Positions 16,323 through 25,975 of a stretch of DNA of 64,000 bases are shown in pieces. Each line of letters begins with the position of its first letter. The stretch's first letter is position 1. A program made the position numbers and the translations under genes. Origin of the DNA: Arthrobacter sp. CDRTa11 (lineage in GTDB: Bacteria > Actinomycetota > Actinomycetes > Actinomycetales > Micrococcaceae); contig NZ_CP044532.1 of assembly GCF_026427775.1 (NCBI RefSeq), positions 4,960,001 through 5,024,000 on the forward strand, in the 5' to 3' direction. Under the pieces are notes generated by a model. That model was given only the letters and a program-made list of their open reading frames with translations. It was not told the DNA's origin and searched no databases.

Positions 16323-18041
16323 CTACTTCTTTTCCCAGCCCAGGGTGGTCCAGTCCGGTACCTGGGACAGGCTCTGGAACAGGGACGGGCCGTAGTTGGC
16401 CAAACCGCTGCGGACGAAGGAGATCTGCGGGCCGTTCATCACCACACCCATGGAGAAGTACTTGGCCATGTGCTCCTTCTCCACCTCCATGGCTGCCTTG
16501 TTTCGCTCAGCGTTGTCCTCGATGGACGCCAGATCAGCGATCTTCTTGTCCAGCTCTGCGTCGCCCAGACCGTTCTCATTGGTCTTGGAATCGTAGTACT
16601 GCTTGACGGCTGACGTGGCGTCCGCCCCCACGGTGTAGCCGGAGACGCTCATGTCGAAGTCGCGGCCGCCGATGACCTTGCCGAAATCGGCTGAGGCGCG
16701 CTGGTCGATTCCAACATCCATGCCGCCGGCCTGCAGCTGCTTCTGCAGCGTCTGCGTGAAGGCGAGCGTGGTGGGGTCATCACCGAAGTTGCTGATCTTG
16801 AACGCAGCGGGGACACCGCCCTTCTCCATGATTCCGGCCGCGTTCGGGGTATAGCCGGCGTCGGTCAGGACCTTCTTCGCTGCCTCCGGACCTGTCTCCT
16901 TCACGGGGTAGTTGTCCTGGTAGTACTCAGAGAACGGCAGGAGCATCATGGAACCGGAGCTGGGCTCCTCCCAGTTCAGGCCGTTGAAACGCACCTTGCG
17001 GAGGGCCTCACGGTCCACCGCCGCGAAGATTGCCTCACGCACGGCTACGTCCGTGACCTTCTGGGCATTGATGTTCATGCCACCCGCGAAGAGGCGCTGG
17101 CCACGGCGGACCTCGGAGTCCTTGGTGCCGTCGAGCTGCTTGTAGAGCGCGATGGTGTTGGCGGACATCGCGTCGATTTCACCATTCTTGAAGGCGGCGA
17201 TCTGTGCACTGGTTTCGAGCTGGCGGAAGACCACGTTTTCCAGCACCGGCTTGTTGCCCCACCACTTCTCGTTCGGAACGAGGGTGACGGTTTTGGCTGC
17301 GGCGTCGTACTGGTCCAGCTTGAAGGGGCCGGCCATCCACTCGGGGTGCATTTCACCCACAAAGCCTTCGTTGAAGATTGCCGGTGTATTCACGGCCGGG
17401 TGGACCAGGCCGAAGAAGAGGTCCTCCAGCGGGTACACCGGCTGGCTCATCTTGACGATGACTTCCTTGTCGCTGCTGCCGGCTTCCACCGATTCAACGA
17501 ACTCGTAGGCACCGGAGGTCACAATGTCGTAGCCGGCGTCGGGGCTTTTCAGGATGTTCCAGGTGTTCTGGAAGGCCTTGACGTCGATCGGTGTGCCGTC
17601 GTTGTAGGTGGCCTTGTCATTGACCTTGATGGTGACGGTCTGCTTGCCATCCTTGACTTCGCTCTCCACTGACTCGCAGAAGTCCTTGTTAGGGGTGGCC
17701 TTGCCCTCGAAGTCGAGCTTCCAGCAGCCACCAATGCCGCCGCTGCTCACGGCCACAGTGTTGATGGGGACCATCAGGGCCGAGTTGTCCGAGCTGTTGC
17801 CGTTGTTGGAGAAGCCATTGAAGTCCGGGCCGATGCTGCCCAGGGGAAGTGTCACCTTGCCGCCGGGCTCAAGGTCCGCCGCGGGCTTCTCGTTGATGCT
17901 GATCAGCTTGGACAGGTCACTGCCGGCCTCCTGCCCCTTGGCCGTCTCCGGTCCGGTAGGTGTGCCACCGCCCCCGCAGGCCGTCAGCGCCAGAGCCGCA
18001 GCTACGGCTGCCACCCCGCCAATCCTGGTCAGATTCTTCAT
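16323..18041 (-). CDS. Peptide-type ABC transporter substrate-binding lipoprotein
   Basis: A 572-residue solute-binding protein of family 5 (SBP_bac_5, the OppA/DppA type), tethered outside the membrane. The signal peptide ends in the lipobox LTAC, giving lipidated C22. Family traits include FNGFSNNG near the N-terminus, a YNDGTPIDVKAF core and FKISNFGDDPTTLAF late in the protein. The frame continues far upstream of 18041, but the ATG at 18041, with AAGGGA before it, precedes a perfect signal peptide. It is the last gene of the operon, 52 bp after the fused ATPase. The ligand is probably oligopeptides, but nickel, sugars or other solutes are possible. Confidence 0.9.
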   Translation of the reverse strand: MKNLTRIGGVAAVAAALALTACGGGGTPTGPETAKGQEAGSDLSKLISINEKPAADLEPGGKVTLPLGSIGPDFNGFSNNGNSSDNSALMVPINTVAVSSGGIGGCWKLDFEGKATPNKDFCESVESEVKDGKQTVTIKVNDKATYNDGTPIDVKAFQNTWNILKSPDAGYDIVTSGAYEFVESVEAGSSDKEVIVKMSQPVYPLEDLFFGLVHPAVNTPAIFNEGFVGEMHPEWMAGPFKLDQYDAAAKTVTLVPNEKWWGNKPVLENVVFRQLETSAQIAAFKNGEIDAMSANTIALYKQLDGTKDSEVRRGQRLFAGGMNINAQKVTDVAVREAIFAAVDREALRKVRFNGLNWEEPSSGSMMLLPFSEYYQDNYPVKETGPEAAKKVLTDAGYTPNAAGIMEKGGVPAAFKISNFGDDPTTLAFTQTLQKQLQAGGMDVGIDQRASADFGKVIGGRDFDMSVSGYTVGADATSAVKQYYDSKTNENGLGDAELDKKIADLASIEDNAERNKAAMEVEKEHMAKYFSMGVVMNGPQISFVRSGLANYGPSLFQSLSQVPDWTTLGWEKK

Positions 18042-18093
18042 GGTATTCCCTTCATTGGTGCGAGTGGTGGTGCTTGTGATGGGTCGAAAAAAA

Positions 18094-20331
18094 CTAGGGC
18101 GCACGGTGGTCCCCCGGATCGTGGACAACCAGCATGTCCTCGTCGAGTTCACCGTCCGGGAAGAAGCAGGCGAACTGCTGGTCCAGCGGCGGTACCGGAC
18201 CTGCCTCAAGGGCCCGGACAGCGGCAGAGTGGCGTACGGATTCCAGCGGGGGCTCCAGGCTGAGGCATTTTTCCTTCTTGACCTGGGGCAGCGCGGCAAA
18301 CACCGGGCACCGGGAGGCGAAGTTGCAGCCCTTGGGTGCATCCAGTGGCGACGGCAGGTCTCCCTGCAGAATGATCCGTTCCCGCGTGCGCTCGAGCTGC
18401 GGGTCCGGAACAGGAATGGCGGACAGCAGGGCCCGGGTGTACGGATGGCGCGGATTGTCAAAGACACGGTCCACCTCACCGATCTCCACGATCTTCCCCA
18501 GGTACATAACAGCCACCCGGTTGGAGATGTGGCGGACCACGGAAAGGTCGTGGGCCACCATCAGGTAGCTGAGGCCAAGCTCGGCGCGGAGTTTGTCCAG
18601 CAGGTTGATGACCCCGGCCTGGACGGAGACGTCGAGGGCGGACACGGGCTCGTCCAGTACCACCAGTTTCGGGTTCACCGCCAGGGCCCGGGCTATGCCC
18701 ACGCGCTGCCGCTGCCCTCCGGAGAATTGGTTGGGGAACCGGTTGACGTGGTCCGGCTGCAGGCCCACAAGGTTCATCAGCTCCATGATGCGTTTTTTGA
18801 TGGCCGATTTTGAGAAGCCTGCATTCTGGAGCGGCTCCGCCAGGACCTCGTACACCGTAAACCGCGGATCCAGGGCGCCGGTGGGGTCCTGGAAAACCAT
18901 CTGGAGTTCTTTGCGCATGGCGCTTTTGGTTTTGGCGTCGGCGGCTTCCTTATTGCTGATGCCGCCAATTGTCACTTCGCCGTCCTGGTCCTTATGGAAC
19001 TCCATAATTTCCAGCAGCGTGGTGGTTTTGCCCGAACCCGATTCCCCCACAATGGAGAAACATTCCCCTTCGCGTATATCGAAACTCAGGCCGTCCACCG
19101 CTTTCACGGTGCCGATGCGCCTTTTGAGCAGCGCCCCCTTCGTCAGCGGGAAATGCTTCCGCACGTCCTTTAGCTGGAGGACGGTGGAGCGTTCTTCCCT
19201 GGGAATGAGGTCGAACCGGGATACGGGCACCGGCGGTGCAGAGAAGATCTCAAGGACGTCCGCATCCGCGCCCAGGGAATCGGACTTGATGCAGGCAGCC
19301 CGGTGGCCTGGGCCGCCGGCCACCGGCGCCAGGAGAGGTTCACCGTCCAGGCATGCCTCTGTTGCCAGCGGGCAGCGGGGCGCAAAGGAGCATCCGGTAG
19401 GGGTGTGGATCAGGTTCGGCGGGATGCCCTCGATGGGGACCAAGGACGTCTTCTCCGCTACATCAACCCGGGGCACGGCCCCGAGCAGGCCCATGGTGTA
19501 TGGCATCCGCGGGTTGTAGTAGATGTCATCGACGCCGCCCGCTTCCACCGGCTTGCCCGCGTACATGACCATGATGTCGTCCGCCATGCCGGCCACCACC
19601 CCGAGGTCGTGGGTGATCATCACTACGGCGGCACCAGTTTCCTCCTGGGCCTTATGAAGAACCTCCAGCACCTGGGCCTGGATGGTGACGTCCAGGGCCG
19701 TCGTCGGCTCATCCGCGATCAGCACGCGGGGATTGTTGGCGATGGCAATCGCAATCATCACCCGCTGCCGCATTCCGCCGGAGAACTCGTGCGGAAACGC
19801 CTTTAGCCTGTCCTTCGGACTGGGAATGCCCACCATCGCCAAAAGTTCGACGGCGCGGGCTTCTTTCGCCTGTTTGCTCATGCCTGGATTGTGAATGTCC
19901 AGTGCTTCCGTGATTTGGGTGCCCACCGTGTAGACCGGCGTCAGGGAGGACAGCGGGTCCTGGAACACCATCGCAATGTCGTTTCCGCGGTAGGCGCACA
20001 TGGCCTTGTCACTGAGGCCCAGCAGTTCCATGCCCTTGAGCCGGACGGAACCCGTGATCTCTGCCGTGGGCGGTAGAAGGCCCATGATGGCCAGCGAAGT
20101 GACGGATTTTCCGGACCCGGATTCCCCCACGATTCCCAGCGTTTTGCCGGCCATCAGGTCGAAGTCAACGCCACGGACGGCGTGCACCACGCCGTTCTCG
20201 GAGTTGAAGCGGACGTTCAGGTCCCGGACGGACAGGACGGCGTCACCCGCCATGTGCAGCCCGGCAATGTGCAGGCGTTCAGCTGTGGACGGGGTGGAAT
20301 CCGCCGGTTCGATGTACGTCTCGCTGCTCAT
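18094..20331 (-). CDS. Fused double ATPase of a peptide ABC transporter (DppD-DppF type)
   Basis: A 745-residue protein containing both nucleotide-binding domains of an oligopeptide importer, normally two separate subunits. Domain 1: Walker A GESGSGKS (about 69-76), signature FSGGMRQR (about 183-190), Walker B VLIADEP (about 203-209). Domain 2: Walker A GESGSGKT (about 429-436), signature FSGGQRQR (about 537-544), Walker B LVVLDEP (about 556-562). Each domain ends in the cysteine-containing oligopeptide C-terminal motif (GCSFAPRC and GCNFASRC). The start overlaps the upstream permease stop by 4 bp (ATGA). It powers the permeases encoded just upstream. Confidence 0.95.
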   Translation of the reverse strand: MSSETYIEPADSTPSTAERLHIAGLHMAGDAVLSVRDLNVRFNSENGVVHAVRGVDFDLMAGKTLGIVGESGSGKSVTSLAIMGLLPPTAEITGSVRLKGMELLGLSDKAMCAYRGNDIAMVFQDPLSSLTPVYTVGTQITEALDIHNPGMSKQAKEARAVELLAMVGIPSPKDRLKAFPHEFSGGMRQRVMIAIAIANNPRVLIADEPTTALDVTIQAQVLEVLHKAQEETGAAVVMITHDLGVVAGMADDIMVMYAGKPVEAGGVDDIYYNPRMPYTMGLLGAVPRVDVAEKTSLVPIEGIPPNLIHTPTGCSFAPRCPLATEACLDGEPLLAPVAGGPGHRAACIKSDSLGADADVLEIFSAPPVPVSRFDLIPREERSTVLQLKDVRKHFPLTKGALLKRRIGTVKAVDGLSFDIREGECFSIVGESGSGKTTTLLEIMEFHKDQDGEVTIGGISNKEAADAKTKSAMRKELQMVFQDPTGALDPRFTVYEVLAEPLQNAGFSKSAIKKRIMELMNLVGLQPDHVNRFPNQFSGGQRQRVGIARALAVNPKLVVLDEPVSALDVSVQAGVINLLDKLRAELGLSYLMVAHDLSVVRHISNRVAVMYLGKIVEIGEVDRVFDNPRHPYTRALLSAIPVPDPQLERTRERIILQGDLPSPLDAPKGCNFASRCPVFAALPQVKKEKCLSLEPPLESVRHSAAVRALEAGPVPPLDQQFACFFPDGELDEDMLVVHDPGDHRAP

Positions 20332-21302
20332 GCGCTCTTCTTCTTTGTGCTGTTCTTCCTGGCTTTGCCAATGGAACTGGAGCTGGGATCAAAGGCGTCC
20401 CGCAGGCCATCGTTCATCATGGCCAGCGATCCGGTCAGGAGGAACATCACTGTCAGCGGAACCCAAAACATCCAGGGAAAGGTTTGGACCTGGGACGTAG
20501 CGCCGCCGATCAGGACCCCCAGGCTCACATCCGGCACCTTTATCCCGATGCCGATAAAGGAGAAAGCAACTTCGGCAAGGATGGCGCCGGTGACTCCTCG
20601 GGTGACGTCCAGGACCAGGAGGGAACCGATGTTGGGAACGAGGTGCCGCCAGACGATCCGCCGCGGCGGCACACCCATGTACTGGGCGGCCTTGACGTAG
20701 TCACGCTGCATCAGGGACATCGAGAGGGAACGGATCAGCCTGGCGGTGCCCATCCAGCTGAAGACGAGGAGCACGATGATGAGGAGCAGCCAGCTGGGGA
20801 GGCTCTTTTTCAGGCCCTCCCCACCGCCGCTGGTGGCCACTGCAACCACCAGCAGGGCAGGCATCATGATGAGCGCTTCGAGGACAAAGAGCATCACCTT
20901 GTCCACCTTGCCGCCGAAATACGCCATGGTGCAGCCGTAGACCGCAGCGATGAGGACGGAGACAAGACCAACGATCAGGCCAATGAGGATGGAGATCCTG
21001 GTCCCCTCCACGGTCATGGCATACAGATCGATGCCCGCCTGCGACGTCCCGAGGAAATGGTCAGCTGAGGGCGGCATGCCGATGTTGAAGGGATCGATGG
21101 TCTCCTTGTCCCACGGCGTCAGGTATCCCCCGACAAAGGAGAACACGGTCAGCGCGAGGAAGATGAGGAGGCCCGCAACAGCCGTCTTGTTCCGCATGAA
21201 CCGGCGGAAGATGATGGTGGATTTGGCGATCATCACATCTGCGTTTTGCAGGTGTGCTTCCTCCGCGGCTGCCGCCGGATCCACTGCATTGAGGTTGGTC
21301 AT
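20328..21302 (-). CDS. Peptide-type ABC transporter permease (DppC type)
   Basis: A 324-residue inner-membrane permease of the BPD-transport family. An N-terminal OppC_N segment (FRRFMRNKTAVAGLLIF) leads into six predicted helices. The EAA-like loop that contacts the ATPase reads YVKAAQYMGVPPRRIVWRHL. It is preceded by the DppB-type permease (2 bp gap) and overlaps the fused ATPase gene by 4 bp, so the operon is tightly coupled. Confidence 0.9.
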   Translation of the reverse strand: MTNLNAVDPAAAAEEAHLQNADVMIAKSTIIFRRFMRNKTAVAGLLIFLALTVFSFVGGYLTPWDKETIDPFNIGMPPSADHFLGTSQAGIDLYAMTVEGTRISILIGLIVGLVSVLIAAVYGCTMAYFGGKVDKVMLFVLEALIMMPALLVVAVATSGGGEGLKKSLPSWLLLIIVLLVFSWMGTARLIRSLSMSLMQRDYVKAAQYMGVPPRRIVWRHLVPNIGSLLVLDVTRGVTGAILAEVAFSFIGIGIKVPDVSLGVLIGGATSQVQTFPWMFWVPLTVMFLLTGSLAMMNDGLRDAFDPSSSSIGKARKNSTKKKSA

Positions 21303-21304
21303 GG

Positions 21305-22288
21305 CTACTGAACCCTCACTCTCGGGTCAACAAGCGTGGTGGCGAAGTCAGCCAGGATGGCGCCGAGGGCGAAGATCACAGAGCCGTAGGCCAATGTGGC
21401 CGTTGCCGCGTTGACGTCCTGCAGCGAGATGGCATCGATGCTCCAGGAGCCGACCCCGGGCCAGGCGAAGATTTTCTCGGCGAAGAAGCCGCCGGCGAAG
21501 ATGGCCGGAATGGTGAAGGCGATGCTCTGGGCCACGGGGATGAATGACACCCTCAGGGCGTGCCGCGTAATGGCCTGGTTGCGGGTGAGCCCCTTGGCGC
21601 GGGCGGTACGGACAAAGTCTGCGTTGACGTTGTCCAGCAGATACTGCCGCTGGGCGATCTGGTAGGAACCCCAGCCCACCAGGGTGATGGCGATGGTGGG
21701 GACCGCATAATGGGCCAGCATGTCAATGAACTGCGCCCAGCCGGGCTCCATACCGGGGGTGGAGATGCCGGTGACAAAAAAGATCCGTTCGCCCACCGTC
21801 TCGTTGATGTTGATGGCCCCCAGTTGCACCAGGAAGTACGCGATGGGTGCCGGAACGATATACGCGAGATAGCTGTAGGAGGTGATGACCCTGTCCTGGA
21901 ATTTGTACTGGCGCGCCGCCGAGTACACTCCGAGGGCAACTCCAATGACCAGTGTCAGGACTATGGATGCCAGGAACAGCCGGGTGGAAATCCACACCCT
22001 GTCGCCGAACTCAGCGTTGATAAAGGCACCGTTGGGGCTGCGGCCCCAGTCCCAGCGGGTCACGATGCCCGTTAGCCAGTCCACATAGCGTTCCCAGGGA
22101 CTGAGACCGGGATCCAGGCCCTTGAGGCGCATGGAGTTGGCAACCTGCTCAGGGGTTGGGCGCGGTATGCGCTCCTGCTCCAGCAGGGCCGGCTTGAGTG
22201 AGGTAACTGCCAGGAAGTAACCGGCCGAGGTGGTCAGAAAGATCATCAGAAGATACGTGATGCCACGCTTGGCAAGGTATCTGAGCAT
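21305..22288 (-). CDS. Peptide-type ABC transporter permease (DppB type)
   Basis: A 327-residue permease, first gene of the four-gene operon. It begins MLRYLAKRGITYLLMIFL, typical of DppB, and has an EAA-like loop FVRTARAKGLTRNQAITRHAL followed by the usual FAWPGVGSWSIDAI. The ATG at 22288 is chosen because it gives the canonical N-terminus; the open frame upstream to 22384 lacks a ribosome-binding site. The partner DppC-type permease starts 2 bp later. Confidence 0.9.
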   Translation of the reverse strand: MLRYLAKRGITYLLMIFLTTSAGYFLAVTSLKPALLEQERIPRPTPEQVANSMRLKGLDPGLSPWERYVDWLTGIVTRWDWGRSPNGAFINAEFGDRVWISTRLFLASIVLTLVIGVALGVYSAARQYKFQDRVITSYSYLAYIVPAPIAYFLVQLGAININETVGERIFFVTGISTPGMEPGWAQFIDMLAHYAVPTIAITLVGWGSYQIAQRQYLLDNVNADFVRTARAKGLTRNQAITRHALRVSFIPVAQSIAFTIPAIFAGGFFAEKIFAWPGVGSWSIDAISLQDVNAATATLAYGSVIFALGAILADFATTLVDPRVRVQ

Positions 22289-22650
22289 GTGGCCGCTACT
22301 TCTGTATCGTCGCCGCCGGCAGACCGTCCGGATACCCCACGGGGGGCCGATGCTGTGCCGCGGGGGCCTTGGCCTGAACAACAATCACGAGCTGATCCTT
22401 CCGTTTCCCGGCGAGGCAGGGGGTGCTCCGCCACTTCCGGGTATTCCACCAGCGGGTAGCCGGCCTCCCGCGGCCTTTGCAGGCCAGGCCCTGGTGGACT
22501 ATGTTGCGGGTCACATTCCAGAGGAAACTACCACACAGTAGCGGTTGAAATGTTGACAGAAGAGCGTAAATCCGATGCCCCGTATCAGATTGTTATGAAT
22601 TTTTCTGTGGAATTGATTTGACTGGACGATTCAGCCAATCCGGGCGTAAT
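22289..22650. other. 362-bp gap between the ABC operon and a TetR gene
   Basis: This region must hold the promoter of the leftward ABC operon. I see a small dyad CTAC-CACACA-GTAG at 22528-22541 and an AT-rich stretch around 22545-22625, but no convincing promoter pair, gene or repeat. Confidence 0.4.
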
Positions 22651-23265
22651 CTACGCCCCGCGCACAACCCGTGTGACAAGTTCCCGCCATGAATTCGCGA
22701 GCCGCTCAGTGGTGACGCCGTGGACATGGACCGCATGCAGCACCCATTCCGGATCCAGGCTTGCGCTGAGGGACATAGCCAGCAGCCACGGGTCCGCTTC
22801 CACGCCTTCCTCGCGCAACAGGTGCTCGATGTGGCGGTGCCACAGCCCGACCGCCGGCACGTCAAAGCGGTTGTGGACTGACTTATCGGCCGCGCGCGCC
22901 AGCTCGCCGTATTGCAGGACAAACGATATCCGTTCGACGCCGAACGCAATGAGCCGCTCCATCCCCGGCGCGCCGGGGCCCAGGGGCGGCGGGCCAAACA
23001 TAAAGCGGGCCTGGAAATCCGCCTCGGCGTCACTCAGGAGGGTGATCATGAGTCCGGCCCGGCTGCCGAACCGGCGGAAGACCGTCCCCTTGCCCACACC
23101 TGCCCGTTCGGCGAGTCCGTCCATGGTGAGCCCGTCAGGGCCGCACTCCTCAATCAGCTCCCGGGCTGCCCCCAGCAGGCGTTCGCGGTTCCGCGCGGCA
23201 TCACTGCGTTCGTGGGTGCCGGCCAGGGACCCGGGCCGCAATGGGATGAAGCTCACAGTCCACAT
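22651..23265 (-). CDS. TetR-family regulator divergent from an FMN reductase
   Basis: A 204-residue TetR regulator. The HTH is LTMDGLAERAGVGKGTVFRRFGSRAGL (about residues 44-70); the C-terminal part is a variable helical ligand pocket with HNRFDVPAVGLWHRHI. The ATG at 23265 is preferred over an upstream codon at 23322, which would place the operator palindrome inside the gene. It is divergent from an NADPH-dependent FMN reductase gene with a perfect 14-bp palindrome between them, the usual design of a redox- or quinone-responsive repressor/reductase pair. Confidence 0.85.
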   Translation of the reverse strand: MWTVSFIPLRPGSLAGTHERSDAARNRERLLGAARELIEECGPDGLTMDGLAERAGVGKGTVFRRFGSRAGLMITLLSDAEADFQARFMFGPPPLGPGAPGMERLIAFGVERISFVLQYGELARAADKSVHNRFDVPAVGLWHRHIEHLLREEGVEADPWLLAMSLSASLDPEWVLHAVHVHGVTTERLANSWRELVTRVVRGA

Positions 23266-23287
23266 TCTAGACCCCGGGAATATTAAC

Positions 23288-23301
23288 CGGACCGCGGTCC
23301 G
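23288..23301. promoter_or_regulatory. Perfect TetR operator palindrome
   Basis: CGGACCGCGGTCCG is a perfect 14-bp palindrome in near-symmetric flanks (AAC...GTTT). It lies 23 bp upstream of the tetR start and 80 bp before the FMN reductase start, positioned to repress both. Confidence 0.8.
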
Positions 23302-23380
23302 TTTAGCACGTGTAGGCCCCAACAGCCTCCCCCGTCAAACGGTTCGCGGCCCCGCCGCAGCCCGACCTTCAGGAGTTCCT

Positions 23381-23938
23381 ATGAGCAAGAGCACCGTCCT
23401 TACCCTCGTCGGCAGCCTTCGTGCCGAGTCCACCAACCACAAGCTTGCCGAGGCGATCCAGCTGAACGCCCCGGAGCACGTGGACGTGATCATCCACGAA
23501 AGCCTCGGCAACATCCCGTTCTACAACGAGGACATCGACATCGAGGGTCAGGTGCCTGCCGCAGCCGCCGCTCTCCGCGCCGCCGCCAACGAAGCCGACA
23601 CCCTGCTGCTGGTTACGCCCGAGCACAACGGCACCGTGCCCGCTTCCCTGAAGAACGCCATCGACTGGCTGTCCCGCCCGTACGGTGCAGGCGCCCTCAC
23701 CGGAAAGCCCACCGCCGTCGTCGGTACCGCGTTTGGCCAGTTCGGTGGAGTCTGGGCACAGGATGAGGCACGCAAGGCAGTGGGCATCGCAGGCGCCAAC
23801 GTGCTCGAGGACGCCAAGCTGGCCGTTCCGGGCTCCATGGTCCGTTTCGCTGAACTGCACCCGAAGGACGACGCCGAGGTTATCGAGCAGATCAAGGGTG
23901 TCTTCGACGCCCTCGCCGCTGCCCAGCCTGTCGCCTAA
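23381..23938 (+). CDS. NADPH-dependent FMN reductase family protein
   Basis: A 185-residue flavodoxin-fold flavoprotein that reduces FMN, quinones or azo dyes using NADPH. The N-terminal phosphate loop is LVGSLRAESTNHKLAEA; the flavin-ring loop is VTPEHNGTVPASLKNAIDWLSRP, a family signature; later GTAFGQFGGVWAQDEAR follows. The ATG at 23381 follows AGGAG. A strong terminator follows at 23981-24017. With the divergent TetR gene and operator it forms a two-gene, inducible detoxification unit. The inducer is unknown. Confidence 0.9.
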   Translation: MSKSTVLTLVGSLRAESTNHKLAEAIQLNAPEHVDVIIHESLGNIPFYNEDIDIEGQVPAAAAALRAAANEADTLLLVTPEHNGTVPASLKNAIDWLSRPYGAGALTGKPTAVVGTAFGQFGGVWAQDEARKAVGIAGANVLEDAKLAVPGSMVRFAELHPKDDAEVIEQIKGVFDALAAAQPVA

Positions 23939-23980
23939 CCACCCAGCTTCTTCAGAACAGAGCTTCCTCACAACAAGCTG

Positions 23981-24017
23981 CAAATGCCCCGGCCGCCGCA
24001 AGGTGCCGGGGCATTTG
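23981..24017 (+). terminator. Rho-independent-type terminator after the FMN reductase
   Basis: CAAATGCCCCGGC (23981-23993) pairs perfectly with 24005-24017 in a 13-bp stem with an 11-nt loop, followed by TTATCCCTCC. Confidence 0.85.
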
Positions 24018-24162
24018 TTATCCCTCCGTGCATCCCCGGAGCGCCGCAACGAAAAGCGTGACCAAGTCTTGTCCCAACCGGTACCGCCCCGGCATTCTCC
24101 GCGGCACCGGGCCGCCGTAACGTTAATACACGGAACCACCGGGACGGGAATGCGGTGCAGGC

Positions 24163-25017
24163 ATGGCTAAACGACGTAGTGCCACGGCGAAGGCAGTAAC
24201 GCTGCTGCTTCTGCCGCTTTGGCTGGCGTCCTGCGTTGCCGGATCCGGGTCTCCCGCGGACACAGCAGCCGACGGGCAATCAACCAGCCAGGGCGCTCCG
24301 CTGGTTCCTGCCCCGCAGCCGCAGGTGGCACCTCCGGCCGGAACTCCGGCGCATGGCGATCCAGCAAACACCACGTCCCCCGACACTCCAGTGTCCTCCG
24401 GCACCCTGCCGGGTTCATCGGGTCCCGGCTCGCCAGGCAGCGGATCGCCGGGCGGCGCCGCAACCACTGAACCTGGCGGCGGTACCACGCCCGGTTCAGC
24501 AGGCGGTGCCGGGAGCCCAGGCCATGGACAGGCTGCGCCGGGCACTGCTCCTGTTCCCGGCACCAGCCCGTCCGCAGCTCCCGGAGAGCCCGCGCCGCCT
24601 CCGTCAGGCGACACTGCCGGGATGCAGACGGTCACGGCCTACTACGTGCTCCTTGACGACGGCGGCAGCAGCGGCGTGCGTTTTGGCTGCAACGACAGCC
24701 TGGTGGGCGTCCGCCGGGCGACCACCGGCTCGACGGAGCCGCTGCCGGCTGCGATCCGGGCCCTGCTTGATGGCAGTGCCCCGGTTGGCGGTCTCTACAA
24801 CTCACTGTCCGCTTCCGAGCTAAATTTCCTGGCAGGCAGCTTCGACGGAACCACGGTAACGGTCTATCTGGCCGGCACGCTCCGGCCCGGCGGAAGCTGC
24901 GACGTCCCCCGGATAGAAGCCCAGCTCACCCAGACTGCAGTCTCCTCTGTGGGTGCCATCCGGGCGGAAATCTATGTGAACGGCGTGGGCCTGGCCGAGA
25001 CCCTCAGTCCCCGGTAA
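24163..25017 (+). CDS. GerMN-domain lipoprotein
   Basis: A 284-residue exported lipoprotein. The signal peptide LLLLPLWLASC puts the lipid on C24. Residues about 25-150 are a Gly/Pro/Ser/Thr-rich, probably unstructured tether. The last 130 residues (TVTAYYVLL, SLVGVRR, SLSASELNFLAGSFDGTTVTVYLAG, CDVPRIEAQL) fit the GerMN/sporulation-lipoprotein domain found also in non-sporulating actinobacteria such as LpqB. Function is not established; the domain is thought to act in the cell envelope. The gene stands alone. A paired cysteine in the domain (FGCNDSL and GSCDVPR) may form a disulfide outside the cell. Confidence 0.75.
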   Translation: MAKRRSATAKAVTLLLLPLWLASCVAGSGSPADTAADGQSTSQGAPLVPAPQPQVAPPAGTPAHGDPANTTSPDTPVSSGTLPGSSGPGSPGSGSPGGAATTEPGGGTTPGSAGGAGSPGHGQAAPGTAPVPGTSPSAAPGEPAPPPSGDTAGMQTVTAYYVLLDDGGSSGVRFGCNDSLVGVRRATTGSTEPLPAAIRALLDGSAPVGGLYNSLSASELNFLAGSFDGTTVTVYLAGTLRPGGSCDVPRIEAQLTQTAVSSVGAIRAEIYVNGVGLAETLSPR

Positions 25018-25067
25018 CGTCCCCCAAACGTCCCCGCTCCTACTGTCCGGTCCAATCAACTAACTGT

Positions 25068-25913
25068 TCAACCGCCAAAGAGGGCGTCCATCGAGGCGTG
25101 GCTGCGGGCACCCGCCAGTTCGGACCAGTTGCCATCGCCCAGCACCTCAAGGGCCACCTTTGAGACCGTTGCATACGCCGCCTTGGCAGTGTTGCCGCCA
25201 ATGCTGATGCGCCGCACGCCGGCGTCGTGCAATTCACCTACCGACGGCGCCCCTATCCCGGCGAGGGCGTTGAGCGGGGCGGGAACACGGCGTGAGAGTT
25301 CGTGCAGGACGTGCAGGTCCGTCACCCCGGGCACAAAGATGCCGTTGGCCCCGGCGTCAAGGTAGGCGCCTGCACGCAACAGGGTCTCGGCAAAAGCGTG
25401 CTCGGGAAAATTGCCTGACAGGTAGGTATCAATGCGGGCATTGATGAAAAGGTCAACCCCGGCTCCGTCGGCGGTTTCCCGTACTACCTTCAGCCGTCGG
25501 CACTGTTCGGCCACACTGGTGAGCGGCTGGTCCCCGGAGTCCTCAAAGTTGATGCCCACGGCGCCGGCGTCGAGAACTGCGAGGATGGTTTCCCGAAGGA
25601 GAGGATCCTCATAGTGGCCATCGCTGCCGGCATAGCCGGTTTCCACATCGGCGGTCACCGGAAGACTGGTGGCCGAGACGATCCGCTTCAGCGCTTCCAT
25701 GGCGAGCCCCCGGGGCAGCCTGTTGCCGTCCGGGAATCCCAGGCTCCAGGAAATGGCAGAGCTGGACGTGGCCAGTGCCTTGGCTCCGGCCTCCTCAACC
25801 AGCCGGGCAGAAGCCGCATCCCAGACATTGACCAGGACCAGGGGCTCGCCTCCCGCGTCATGGAGGGTATGGAACGCGGCGGCGCTGGCCGGGGAGTGCG
25901 AGGCGGGAGTCAT
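25068..25913 (-). CDS. Isocitrate lyase/PEP mutase superfamily protein
   Basis: A 281-residue TIM-barrel enzyme of the PEP mutase branch. The sequence LVLVNVWDAASARLVEEAG is followed by PVTADVETGYAG (the Mg2+-binding D-x-E of the family), NFEDSG, and FINARIDTYL. Such proteins include 2-methylisocitrate lyase-like, oxaloacetate hydrolase-like and phosphonopyruvate-type members. The lyase KKCGH loop of true isocitrate lyases is not visible, so it is not a glyoxylate-shunt enzyme. The ATG at 25913 is chosen; 26 residues of open frame upstream overlap the shared promoter with the divergent aminotransferase. Confidence 0.8.
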   Translation of the reverse strand: MTPASHSPASAAAFHTLHDAGGEPLVLVNVWDAASARLVEEAGAKALATSSSAISWSLGFPDGNRLPRGLAMEALKRIVSATSLPVTADVETGYAGSDGHYEDPLLRETILAVLDAGAVGINFEDSGDQPLTSVAEQCRRLKVVRETADGAGVDLFINARIDTYLSGNFPEHAFAETLLRAGAYLDAGANGIFVPGVTDLHVLHELSRRVPAPLNALAGIGAPSVGELHDAGVRRISIGGNTAKAAYATVSKVALEVLGDGNWSELAGARSHASMDALFGG

Positions 25914-25975
25914 TGCTCCATTCCAGCCCTTGAGCGGCTCCACGTAAAGCCGTTGGACATGCCTAATCAACAAAC

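Noticed and set aside
16323-18479. A longer binding-protein frame starting at 18479
   Set aside because: The extra 146 residues overlap the fused ATPase gene and precede a perfect lipoprotein signal peptide at 18041.
25068-25913. Isocitrate lyase of the glyoxylate shunt
   Set aside because: The protein is too short (281 residues) and lacks the lyase KKCGH signature; it fits the PEP mutase/2-methylisocitrate lyase-like group only.
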